From: Desulfurella amilsii
GTDB lineage: Bacteria > Campylobacterota_A > Desulfurellia > Desulfurellales > Desulfurellaceae
Reading direction: 5' to 3'
Assembly (NCBI RefSeq): GCF_002119425.1
Contig: NZ_MDSU01000018.1
Coordinates: 1,083,501-1,147,500 of the forward strand
Length of the DNA stretch: 64,000 bases
The position numbers and the translations under genes are program-made. A model generated the notes under the pieces. It did not search any database. It worked only from the letters and a program-made list of their open reading frames with translations, and was not told where the DNA came from. Shown one piece after another: positions 16,702 through 24,057 of the stretch (position 1 is the first letter of the stretch; every line of letters begins with the position of its first letter).

Positions 16702-17912
16702 ACAAAAATTCCATCTTATTTAAATTAAATTTAATTTTTATTTTAACTTTTGTCGTGTCAGGTGCACTTTTTTTGTTCGTATATTTTACGCTACAAAAAC
16801 AATCCAACTTTGAATTTATAAGAAAAAGCATGTTGCTTGTAAGGACACACAACTTAAACACATACGCAAAATCAGAAAACATAAGCCTCATTGAAAACCC
16901 CAAAGAAATAGAACAAATCTTAAAAGACTCTAAGGTGATACTAAAAAAAGAAATGCCCGCTGGTATGCAAAATTGGGCTTTGCTTAAATTTAAATCCCAC
17001 ACTTACCTCTTTATGCAAATGCCAAATCAAACCTTGCTTATCAAAAAAGAACAAAGGTTTGGAGCACCAAGTTTTATACTTATTTTATGGGCGGTTTTTG
17101 TAGCAAGTATTTTGTTTTTATACATAAGCATTTTAAAATCTATATATCCCATAAAAGTACTGAGAAAAAAAATTGAAGAATTTAAAAAAGGTAATTTAAA
17201 TATAAATTTTGAGCTAAAAAGAAAAGATGAGGTGGGATTCCTTGCAAAAGAATTTCAAGAGGCTATAGATAATTTAAAAAAAAGTGCAGAGTTAAGACAG
17301 TGGTTTTTGCGCAATGTAGCACATGAATTAAAAACACCCATTGCAAAAGGTATGATAGCAAGCGAACTATTAAATGACGAAAATAGAAAGCAAAATTTCT
17401 TAAGAATTTTTAAAAGACTCGATGTGCTTATAAATGAATTGCTTTCTATCGAACAAATTGCAGCAAAAAATATAGAAGATTCCGCACAGTGCTATAGGTT
17501 TTCTCAAATATTAGAATCAGCAAAAAAACTACTGTTCTTAGAAGATGAAAAAATCAAATATACCCCAGATGTGAATTATACCTTAAAAGTTGACATAGAT
17601 TTTTTTGCTATAGCAATAAAAAACTTAATAGATAACGGCATAAAATTTTCTTCTAATAAATCGATTAGCATCTACGAAAAAGACAAAAAAATAATCTTTT
17701 CGAACTTAGGCGAAAAACCTCATATTGACTCTGATAAAATGTTTGAGCCATTTTCAAAGGAAACGTCGCCAAAAAACAAAGAAGGCATGGGGCTTGGATT
17801 GTATGTTACAAGGTACATTTTAGATAAGCACAAAATTAAAATTACATACAACTACGAAAATGGCGAAAATATTTTTACTTTACACATAAAGCAGATATTG
17901 TGCGATAATTAA
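16698..17912 (+). CDS. Sensor histidine kinase, ArsS-like
   Basis: A 404-residue kinase with transmembrane helices near residues 9-30 and 128-150, a ~95-residue periplasmic domain, a HAMP-like region, an H box in LRNVAHELKTPIAKG (His209), N box IKNLIDNGIKF and glycine box EGMGLGLYVTRYIL. The H-box context resembles the acid-sensing ArsS family of Campylobacterota. The first glycine box (FSNLGEKP) is shortened. The ATG overlaps the regulator stop (ATGA). A pH or envelope signal is plausible but not shown. Confidence 0.83.
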   Translation: MNKNSILFKLNLIFILTFVVSGALFLFVYFTLQKQSNFEFIRKSMLLVRTHNLNTYAKSENISLIENPKEIEQILKDSKVILKKEMPAGMQNWALLKFKSHTYLFMQMPNQTLLIKKEQRFGAPSFILILWAVFVASILFLYISILKSIYPIKVLRKKIEEFKKGNLNINFELKRKDEVGFLAKEFQEAIDNLKKSAELRQWFLRNVAHELKTPIAKGMIASELLNDENRKQNFLRIFKRLDVLINELLSIEQIAAKNIEDSAQCYRFSQILESAKKLLFLEDEKIKYTPDVNYTLKVDIDFFAIAIKNLIDNGIKFSSNKSISIYEKDKKIIFSNLGEKPHIDSDKMFEPFSKETSPKNKEGMGLGLYVTRYILDKHKIKITYNYENGENIFTLHIKQILCDN

Positions 17913-17996
17913 TTTTTTACTTAAAAATTTTCACAAATTTATTTAAAAAATTAGCTAAATGTGATATACTAACAAAAAATAAAAAATGGGGGCATT

Positions 17997-18299
17997 ATGA
18001 AACAGGTTGTAGGCATATTTTTAAGTATTATTTTTGCTTTTGGCATAGCATTTGCACAAGGTGAAAAGCTAAATATCAACATTGCAAGCCAACAAGCGCT
18101 ATCACACCTGTCAGGTATAGGTCCAAAAACGGCAAAAAAGATCATTGACTACAGAAACGCTCACGGCTTTTTTAACAATGTAGAAGAAATAAAAAACGTC
18201 TCAGGCATAGGCGAAAAAAAATTTGAGAAACTAAAAGACTACATAACGACAACAGGTGGCGTAGTTGAAATTAAAAAAAATACTCGTAAAAAATTTTAG
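17997..18299 (+). CDS. ComEA-like exported helix-hairpin-helix DNA-binding protein
   Basis: A 100-residue protein with a signal peptide (about residues 1-20, ending AFAQG) and a ComEA core: LNINIASQQALSHLSGIGP, AKKIIDYRNAHGFF and NVSGIGEKKFEKL, two helix-hairpin-helix motifs that bind DNA without sequence preference. In competent bacteria ComEA holds incoming DNA in the periplasm. GGGGG lies before the ATG. No other competence gene is adjacent except cinA 1.3 kb away on the other strand. Confidence 0.85.
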   Translation: MKQVVGIFLSIIFAFGIAFAQGEKLNINIASQQALSHLSGIGPKTAKKIIDYRNAHGFFNNVEEIKNVSGIGEKKFEKLKDYITTTGGVVEIKKNTRKKF

Positions 18300-18307
18300 G
18301 GGGGTAA

Positions 18308-19264
18308 ATGAAGCGCATTGGTGTTTTAACAAGTGGGGGAGATTGCTCGGGAATAAATGCAACACTCAAAGCTATAGTTGAAGAAGCTTATAAAAATAAC
18401 ATAAGAGTAACTGGTTTTTTAGAAGGATACAACGGACTGGTAAACGATCTAGCAATCGAGCTAACGCCCATGCAGGTAAGCGGAATATTACAAAGGGGTG
18501 GCACAATATTGATGACATCACGTTGTGAAGAATTTATGCAAGAATCTGGTTTTAACAAAGCATTAAAAACGCTCAAAGAAGAAGAGATAGAAGGCCTAAT
18601 TGTAATTGGCGGAGATGGTTCTTTGCGCGGCGCAAAAAAATTGGTTGAAGCAGGCGTACTGTGCGTTGGTATACCAGAGTCAATTGATAATGACATATAT
18701 GGCACAGATATGGCTTTAGGTGTTGATACGGCGCTAAATATTATTACAAATGCCATTGATATCATACGCGATACTGCATCAAGCCATAAGAGGGCGTTTG
18801 TTATAGAAACTATGGGCAGAGAAAGTGGCTATTTAGCTTTGATGAGCGCTATGGCTTCTGGCGCTGAGGCTGTCTTAATACCGGAAATTGACTATGATAT
18901 AGATTCTATTATGCAAAGATTAAAATTAGAGCATGAACGTGGAAGAAAATACAGTATAATTGTTATTGCAGAAGGGGTTAAAAAAACACAAGAGGTAGCA
19001 GAAAAGTTAAAAGTTGAAGCTGAATTTGATACCAGACTAACAATTTTGGGCCATATTCAAAGAGGAGGCAACCCAAGCGTATTTGATAGAACGCTTGGTA
19101 TGAGGATGGGTATTAGAGCCGTACAGTCAATAATAAATAAAAAATCTTCAGTTATTGGTTTACAAGGAAACGATTTAAAAAATGTACCCTTCGATGTGGT
19201 TTTTTCTAATAAAAAAGTATTCAATGATATGATGTTGGAGTTTGCTCGCCTAAAGTCTAGATAA
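18308..19264 (+). CDS. pfkA: ATP-dependent 6-phosphofructokinase
   Basis: PfkA phosphorylates fructose 6-phosphate in glycolysis. RIGVLTSGGDCSGINA, GGDGSLRGAKKL (Gly after GGD indicates ATP, not pyrophosphate), the catalytic PESIDNDIYGTDMALGVDT and METMGRE-like VIETMGRESGYLAL are present; length is normal (318 aa). The catalytic loop reads PESIDND, not the commoner PGTIDND. GGGGG 4 bases upstream supports the ATG. Its 3' end overlaps convergent cinA by 15 bases. Together with ppsA it indicates both glycolysis and gluconeogenesis. Confidence 0.93.
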   Translation: MKRIGVLTSGGDCSGINATLKAIVEEAYKNNIRVTGFLEGYNGLVNDLAIELTPMQVSGILQRGGTILMTSRCEEFMQESGFNKALKTLKEEEIEGLIVIGGDGSLRGAKKLVEAGVLCVGIPESIDNDIYGTDMALGVDTALNIITNAIDIIRDTASSHKRAFVIETMGRESGYLALMSAMASGAEAVLIPEIDYDIDSIMQRLKLEHERGRKYSIIVIAEGVKKTQEVAEKLKVEAEFDTRLTILGHIQRGGNPSVFDRTLGMRMGIRAVQSIINKKSSVIGLQGNDLKNVPFDVVFSNKKVFNDMMLEFARLKSR

Positions 19265-20026
19265 CCTATTTTCAAAAAAAGCTATAGCTTCTTCTAATTT
19301 TTTTTTAGCTTCTTCTTTGGTGGGAGCTTTTGCGGTAAACCTTACATGCATCGTGTCTGATGAAAAACCAATGGGTAAGGTTTTTACATATACACCAGTT
19401 TTTTCTACCGTTGCCAAAGAAACAAAAGCAAGCAAGCTTTCATCATTTATATTGCATTCAATTATTTGAGATTGTGCAAAAACAGGCTCAATAATAGACT
19501 TTAAAATAGGCTCCACTTCATCTTCAAACATAGCTTGCATCTCGTTTGGCACACCAGGTAAACAAAAAATATGCAAGTCATTCTTTTTTAAATATACACC
19601 ACAGGCAGCGCCTACCTTATTTTTTAGCAATACAGAGTTTTTTGGTACATAAGCCATTTTTTGCCTATTTACATTTAAATTTTTATCTGTAATCTTACCT
19701 GCATCGTATAACTTTTCGTAAAAAAATTCTATATCAGACAAGCACTCTTTGTTTAAAACTAACTCTTCACCTACTGCTAAAGCCAAAGCTTGAAGCGTTA
19801 AATCATCAAATGTTGGTCCAAGTCCACCTGTTGTTATAATCAGTTGCGTTTTATTTATAAAATAGTCTACTACTTGAGCAATATCGTTTAAATCATCATC
19901 TAAAAAAACAACAAACCTATTCTCAATGCCTATTTCACTAAGTTTCTTTACCATATAGTAAACATTGTTGTCTTTTATCTGAGCTGATATTAGCTCTTTT
20001 CCTATGCCAAAAACCGAACTTTGCAT
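19250..20026 (-). CDS. CinA-like molybdopterin-binding domain protein
   Basis: A 258-residue protein with the MoaB/MogA-like domain that forms the N-terminal part of CinA: IGKELISAQIKDNNVYYMVKK-type start, FLDDDLNDI and the signature TTGGLGPTFDDLTLQALA, plus LPGVPNEMQAMFEDEV. The C-terminal PncC amidase domain of full CinA is absent. In characterised CinA this domain acts as an ADP-ribose/NMN-related pyrophosphatase. It begins 6 bases after tRNA-Asp and is probably the last gene of the tRNA/HU operon. Confidence 0.8.
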   Translation of the reverse strand: MQSSVFGIGKELISAQIKDNNVYYMVKKLSEIGIENRFVVFLDDDLNDIAQVVDYFINKTQLIITTGGLGPTFDDLTLQALALAVGEELVLNKECLSDIEFFYEKLYDAGKITDKNLNVNRQKMAYVPKNSVLLKNKVGAACGVYLKKNDLHIFCLPGVPNEMQAMFEDEVEPILKSIIEPVFAQSQIIECNINDESLLAFVSLATVEKTGVYVKTLPIGFSSDTMHVRFTAKAPTKEEAKKKLEEAIAFFENRLSRL

Positions 20027-20031
20027 AAAAA

Positions 20032-20108
20032 TGGCGGAGCCGACGAGACTCGGACTCGCGACCTCTGGCGTGACAGGCCAGCGTTCTAACCAACTGAACT
20101 ACGGCTCC
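20032..20108 (-). tRNA. tRNA-Asp (GTC)
   Basis: A 77-base cloverleaf with acceptor GGAGCCG pairing CGGCTCC, anticodon GTC in the loop of CTGGCCTGTCACGCCAG, a T arm with GTTCGA-like GAGTCCGAGTCTC, and an encoded CCA end. Last tRNA of the Lys-Glu-hup-Val-Asp operon. Confidence 0.95.
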
Positions 20109-20114
20109 GAAAAA

Positions 20115-20190
20115 TGGTGGGCGCAGCAGGACTTGAACCTACGACCCCCTGCTTGTAAGGCAGGTGCTCTTCCAGCTGAGCTATGCGCCC
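20115..20190 (-). tRNA. tRNA-Val (TAC)
   Basis: A 76-base cloverleaf: acceptor GGGCGCA with TGCGCCC, D arm AGCTCAGCTGGAAGAGC, anticodon TAC within CTGCCTTACAAGCAG, T arm GGTTCAAGTCC and encoded CCA. It lies 6 bases before tRNA-Asp and 14 bases after the HU stop codon. Confidence 0.95.
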
Positions 20191-20204
20191 AATATTCAAA
20201 CAAA

Positions 20205-20480
20205 TTACTTGTTGGCCAATTCTTTAAAAACTTTTCCTACTTTAAAAGCTGGTAAGTTAAAACCCTTAATAGTAATTTTCTCACCCGTGCGCGGATTTCT
20301 ACCCGAGCGTTCTTTTCTCTGACTCAAATAAAATGCACCAAAACCAGTTAAACTAACTTTGCCACCCTCTGCAATTGAATTCATGGTTTCTTCAATAGCA
20401 GTATCAACCACTTTTTTTACATCAGCCTTTTTTAACTGGGTAACAGCAGCTACTTTCTCAATCAACTCAGCCTTAGTCAT
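20205..20480 (-). CDS. HU-family nucleoid protein
   Basis: A 91-residue HU/IHF-type protein: MTKAELIEKVAAVTQLKKAD at the N-terminus, GFGAFYLSQRKERSGRNPRTG with the DNA-binding arm, and the closing PAFKVGKVFKELA. It bends and compacts DNA as a dimer. The frame is open upstream across tRNA-Glu, but homology and a GGAGG 7 to 8 bases away place the ATG at 20480. It sits inside a tRNA operon, between tRNA-Glu and tRNA-Val, so its message should be released by tRNA processing. Confidence 0.95.
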   Translation of the reverse strand: MTKAELIEKVAAVTQLKKADVKKVVDTAIEETMNSIAEGGKVSLTGFGAFYLSQRKERSGRNPRTGEKITIKGFNLPAFKVGKVFKELANK

Positions 20481-20499
20481 GCCACAACCTCCAATAACT

Positions 20500-20576
20500 T
20501 GGCGTCCCCAGCGGGATTTGAACCCACGTTTTCGCCGTGAAAGGGCGATGTCCTTGGCCAACTAGACGATGGGGAC
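20500..20576 (-). tRNA. tRNA-Glu (TTC)
   Basis: A 77-base cloverleaf: acceptor GTCCCCA with TGGGGAC, anticodon TTC in CGCCCTTTCACGGCG, T arm GGGTTCAAATCCC and encoded CCA. It lies between tRNA-Lys and the HU gene. Confidence 0.95.
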
Positions 20577-20584
20577 TTTTTACT

Positions 20585-20660
20585 TGGTGGGTCGTGCAGG
20601 AGTCGAACCTGCGGCCAATAGCTTAAAAGGCTACTGCTCTACCGCCTGAGCTAACGACCC
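20585..20660 (-). tRNA. tRNA-Lys (TTT)
   Basis: A 76-base cloverleaf: acceptor GGGTCGT with ACGACCC, D arm AGCTCAGGCGGTAGAGC, anticodon TTT in GTAGCCTTTTAAGCTAT, T arm GGTTCGACTCC and encoded CCA. It is the first gene of the operon, close behind the promoter. Confidence 0.95.
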
Positions 20661-20675
20661 ACAAAATCTTTATCT

Positions 20676-20703
20676 AATATACATATTTGAACGCGATTGT
20701 CAA
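20676..20703 (-). promoter_or_regulatory. Promoter of the tRNA-HU-cinA operon
   Basis: On the minus strand TTGACA (20703-20698) and TATATT (20681-20676) with a 16-base spacer. The predicted start point is about 9 bases before tRNA-Lys, as is usual for stable RNA operons. Confidence 0.7.
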
Positions 20704-20974
20704 CAAATTATTAAACTAATCACAAAAAACCTAACAAAAAAGTAAAACTTAAGGTTTTATAGAAAAAATTCTTTCTGTCATAAAAGTTTTTAAAAGATTT
20801 GATTTTTTGTGATGCTTAAACAACACCAATGGTATTTGGCATGCTATAGCAATTGAATTTAATAAAAATTCAACTTGTACTATATTCTTAAGCCTTACAC
20901 AAAAAAACAAACATTAAAAACTTGTTTTTTGTCAAATTGGGTATATAATTTTTTAAAATATAGGGGGCAATTTT
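20704..20974. other. Non-coding AT-rich gap between the tRNA operon and ppk2
   Basis: About 270 bases without a supported gene. It holds an 8-bp inverted repeat TTGAATTT/AAATTCAA with a 5-base loop (20853-20873) and a longer A/T-only stem near 20898-20935 next to the ppk2 promoter. No known RNA family is recognised. These could be operators for the polyphosphate operon, but the base bias also makes chance repeats likely. Confidence 0.4.
20922..20949 (+). promoter_or_regulatory. Candidate promoter of the polyphosphate operon
   Basis: TTGTTT (20922-20927) and TATAAT (20944-20949) with a 16-base spacer. An AGGGGG ribosome-binding site (20962-20966) and the ppk2 ATG follow. The -35 is weak, so regulation by an activator is possible. 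Confidence 0.5.
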
Positions 20975-21724
20975 ATGTCAAAAGAAAAAGAAAATGAGAA
21001 GCAGGAATTGTGTAAGCTCTGGATAGAGCTTGTGAAATTTCAAAATACACTCATAAAAAAAGAAGAAAAAGTGCTATTAATACTAGAAGGTAGGGATTCA
21101 GCGGGCAAAGATGGTATGATAAGAACGATAACAAGGCATTTAAGTCCTAGAGAAACACGTGTATTTGCTGTTTCAAAGCCAACAGATAAAGAAGCAAAAG
21201 AATGGTATTTCCAGCGCTTTGTACCGCACTTGCCTGCGCCGTGCGAGTTTGTTTTGTTTAACAGGAGTTGGTACAATAGAGCTGGCGTTGAACGTGTAAT
21301 GGGTTTTTGTACAAAAAAAGAGTATGAGCAATTCTATGAAGATGTAATATATTTTGAAAATTTGCTGCTTAATGCTGGTATAAAGATGTTTAAATTCTAC
21401 CTGGATATTGATAAAAAAGAACAGGAAAAAAGGCTTGAATCGAGAAAAAAAGATCCGCTTAAACAGTGGAAAGAAAGCCCCGTTGATGATGCAGCGATAA
21501 AACATTTTGATGATTATACGCAAAGCAGGAATGAGATGTTTGAGCGCACACATACTCCACAATCGCCATGGGTAATAGTAAATGCAAATGATAAGCATAA
21601 AGCACGATTAAATTTAATTAAATATTTTCTTCTTAATGTTGACTACAAAGAAAAAAATGAAAAGATTCTCAATGTAGACCCTAACATAGTTGTTGTTTAC
21701 AATAAAAATTTTTTTATCAAATAA
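20975..21724 (+). CDS. ppk2: Polyphosphate kinase 2
   Basis: PPK2 transfers phosphate between polyphosphate and nucleotides, generally making GTP or ATP from polyphosphate. Walker A EGRDSAGKDGMI (about residues 38-49), the lid/Walker B region LFNRSWYNRAGVERVMGF and the closing helix FDDYTQSRNEMFERT are all present. At 249 aa it is a single-domain (class I-like) enzyme. AGGGGG precedes the ATG. It opens a five-gene polyphosphate operon ending with ppk1, so the cell carries both the making and the using kinases in one unit. Confidence 0.92.
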   Translation: MSKEKENEKQELCKLWIELVKFQNTLIKKEEKVLLILEGRDSAGKDGMIRTITRHLSPRETRVFAVSKPTDKEAKEWYFQRFVPHLPAPCEFVLFNRSWYNRAGVERVMGFCTKKEYEQFYEDVIYFENLLLNAGIKMFKFYLDIDKKEQEKRLESRKKDPLKQWKESPVDDAAIKHFDDYTQSRNEMFERTHTPQSPWVIVNANDKHKARLNLIKYFLLNVDYKEKNEKILNVDPNIVVVYNKNFFIK

Positions 21725-21731
21725 TAATACT

Positions 21732-22547
21732 ATGTTGCTTTACGAGGAATTAGATAAAACTATTTTATATCAGCTTTCAGAAATAGAAAGTAACTTTAAA
21801 GACCTGTACTCTAAAAAAGATGCAGTGCATGATCTACGCGTGTCAATTAGGCGTTTTTTTTCGTATATTGTGTGTTTAAAAAAATACCTAAATATCGATC
21901 CAAAAATACTCTACAGCACAAGGTTTTTTCTTAAATCTTCTAATAAACTTAGAGATACAGAAACATTGATTGAGAAAATTAATTTGCTTGAACCATTTGA
22001 ATATGATTTAAAGCCACTTATGGAATATTTGCTTAATGAACATAATCAGCAAAAGCTTAATTTTCAAAACATGCTTAATATTTATTTACCTGATTTTCTA
22101 CTACAAACAAGAAACATAATAGAACAAAAAACTCACCACAAAGAGAAATATATGAATACCACATTTAAAGAGGCATTACAAAAAGCACTTTATAAGCAAT
22201 CAAAAAAAATTAAAAAAATAGAACCTCAAAAAAATAATTTGCATAAATTGCGCATCGAGTACAAAAAATACAGATACATTTTAGAAATATTCGATAAAGT
22301 CTATCCTGAAAGTAAAGCCCTTGAGGCTATTTCAAAACTAAAATGGCTTCAAGATAAATTAGGCTATGTTCAGGATTTAAATACACATATAAGTTATCTT
22401 CAATCCCTAAAAATTCTTTCCTTGAGTGATACAATTGACGCACTTATCAAAACTTTTAAAAGTATTTTAAAACAAAACAGAAAAAATATCATTTTGGCAT
22501 TATCATTTTTTAGATTTTTTCAAATAAGTTGGTACCACAATGACTGA
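21732..22547 (+). CDS. CHAD-domain protein
   Basis: A 271-residue all-helical protein with the CHAD pattern: VHDLRVSIRRFFSYIVCLKKYL near the N-terminus and the second half NNLHKLRIEYKKYRYILEIFD, each with the conserved His and basic residues. CHAD domains bind polyphosphate and localise to polyphosphate granules in other bacteria. No CYTH domain is fused. The ATG at 21732 follows the ppk2 stop by 7 bases and the 3' end overlaps ppx by 8 bases. Its place between ppk2 and ppx fits a granule-binding scaffold. Confidence 0.85.
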   Translation: MLLYEELDKTILYQLSEIESNFKDLYSKKDAVHDLRVSIRRFFSYIVCLKKYLNIDPKILYSTRFFLKSSNKLRDTETLIEKINLLEPFEYDLKPLMEYLLNEHNQQKLNFQNMLNIYLPDFLLQTRNIIEQKTHHKEKYMNTTFKEALQKALYKQSKKIKKIEPQKNNLHKLRIEYKKYRYILEIFDKVYPESKALEAISKLKWLQDKLGYVQDLNTHISYLQSLKILSLSDTIDALIKTFKSILKQNRKNIILALSFFRFFQISWYHND

Positions 22548-24057
22548 GTATCCTATCGTAGCAGTAATAGATATCGGTTCAAACTCCATAAGGCTTCAGA
22601 TTGCTCAAAGCTTGGAAAAAAGCTATAGAATTATTCAAGATTACAGAGAGATTTTAAGACTTGGCGATTGCGTTTTTTCAAAAGGCTACATTGACGAGCA
22701 AATAACAGATTTGTTTTACAAAAATATAGAGGTTATAAATAATCTCATACAAAACAACAAAGCTACAATTGTAAGGGCTGTGGGCACAGCAGCGCTAAGA
22801 GATGCTTCAAACTCTAAAGAAATTATAGAAACAGTTAAACAGCGCTATGGAATAGATATCGAAATAATTAGTGGCAAACAAGAGGCTTATTTTAATTACT
22901 TAGCTGTTTTGTATAACTTTGATATAAAAGATATAAATACCCTAACCATAGATATTGGCGGCGGAAGCAGCGAGATTGTATTATCAGAAAAAGGCGAGTT
23001 AAAAAATTCCTATAGCACTTTACTTGGATGTTCTAGGCTAAAGTACGAATTTTTAAAAAAAGACCCACCTGCACAGTCTGAAATCTATGCCATGAAGGAT
23101 TTCATAGAAAAAACATTAGAAAATATAGAAGATTTTGAGCCAGATACCATTGTTGGCACTGCTGGAACACTAAACAATATTGCAACTATGTACTATATAT
23201 CTCAAAGTAAAAAAGCTTCATCTTACGCCAAATACGTACCAAGAAGCTATGTGAAAAACCTTATTAATAACCTAAGAAGAATGAAAGTTGATGATATAAA
23301 AAAAATAAAAGGCACAGAAGAAAAGCGCGCAGACATCATTTTGCCTGCTTGTATGGTAATAGAAAGCATAATGTCTTTATATGGCATTGAGGGTTTTTAC
23401 ACATTTATGGGTGGCCTAAGAACCGGTCTTTTGATTGATACACTAAATAAAATTGGGTTGGCATTTCCATTTCAAACGCTAGACAGTGATTTAAAGTTTT
23501 CAAGACTAATCGAGTTGGGCAATAAATTCAACTTCGAAGAACAACATGCGCTTTGTGTAATGGATTTATCAAAAAAACTCTTTGAGCAATTAAAAAATAC
23601 ACTAAAGCTAAAAGAAAAAGACTTTGCTTTACTTGAAGCATCGGCAATTTTGCACGATATTGGCACGTACATATCATTTTCAAAACACCATATGCACTCT
23701 TACTATCTCATAACAAACTCTGATTTAACGGGATTTAGTATCAAACAAAAAAACATGATAGCAACTATTTCATATTTTCATAGAGGTAACTTACCAAACA
23801 AATCGCACGGACTTTATCAATCTTTTTCTAAAAAGAAGCAAGAAAAAATAAAAAAACTAGCTTCAATCTTGAGAATAGCAGATGGTCTTGACAGGAGCCA
23901 TAGAAGCTTTGTTAAAGATGTTAAAGTAAGCATAGAAAAAGACAATATAAAAATTGTAGCTATATCCAGCGAAGATACATTTTTAGAAATTAAGGCGGCG
24001 AATGCAAAAAAGAACCTTTTGGAAAAAATTACTAAAAAAAGAGTGTCCATCATATGA
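22540..24057 (+). CDS. Exopolyphosphatase / guanosine pentaphosphatase (Ppx/GppA) with HD domain
   Basis: A 505-residue Ppx/GppA protein. The two phosphate loops are intact: IDIGSNSIRLQI (Asp11) and TIDIGGGSSEIVL (Asp138, Glu145), and the catalytic Glu region IISGKQEAYFNY and VGTAGTLNN are present. The C-terminal ~200 residues form an HD-type domain (QHALCVMDLSKKLF, AILHDIG, RIADGLDRSH). It should release phosphate from polyphosphate and possibly from pppGpp. It overlaps both neighbours by a few bases, so translation is coupled across the operon. Confidence 0.9.
   Translation: MTEYPIVAVIDIGSNSIRLQIAQSLEKSYRIIQDYREILRLGDCVFSKGYIDEQITDLFYKNIEVINNLIQNNKATIVRAVGTAALRDASNSKEIIETVKQRYGIDIEIISGKQEAYFNYLAVLYNFDIKDINTLTIDIGGGSSEIVLSEKGELKNSYSTLLGCSRLKYEFLKKDPPAQSEIYAMKDFIEKTLENIEDFEPDTIVGTAGTLNNIATMYYISQSKKASSYAKYVPRSYVKNLINNLRRMKVDDIKKIKGTEEKRADIILPACMVIESIMSLYGIEGFYTFMGGLRTGLLIDTLNKIGLAFPFQTLDSDLKFSRLIELGNKFNFEEQHALCVMDLSKKLFEQLKNTLKLKEKDFALLEASAILHDIGTYISFSKHHMHSYYLITNSDLTGFSIKQKNMIATISYFHRGNLPNKSHGLYQSFSKKKQEKIKKLASILRIADGLDRSHRSFVKDVKVSIEKDNIKIVAISSEDTFLEIKAANAKKNLLEKITKKRVSII

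Noticed and set aside
20481-20561. N-terminal extension of the HU gene
   Set aside because: The frame is open but runs through tRNA-Glu; HU homology and the ribosome-binding site place the start at 20480.
20898-20935. A/T-only imperfect hairpin before ppk2
   Set aside because: Made of A and T runs with a bulge; too weak for a terminator or riboswitch and likely by chance in this base composition.
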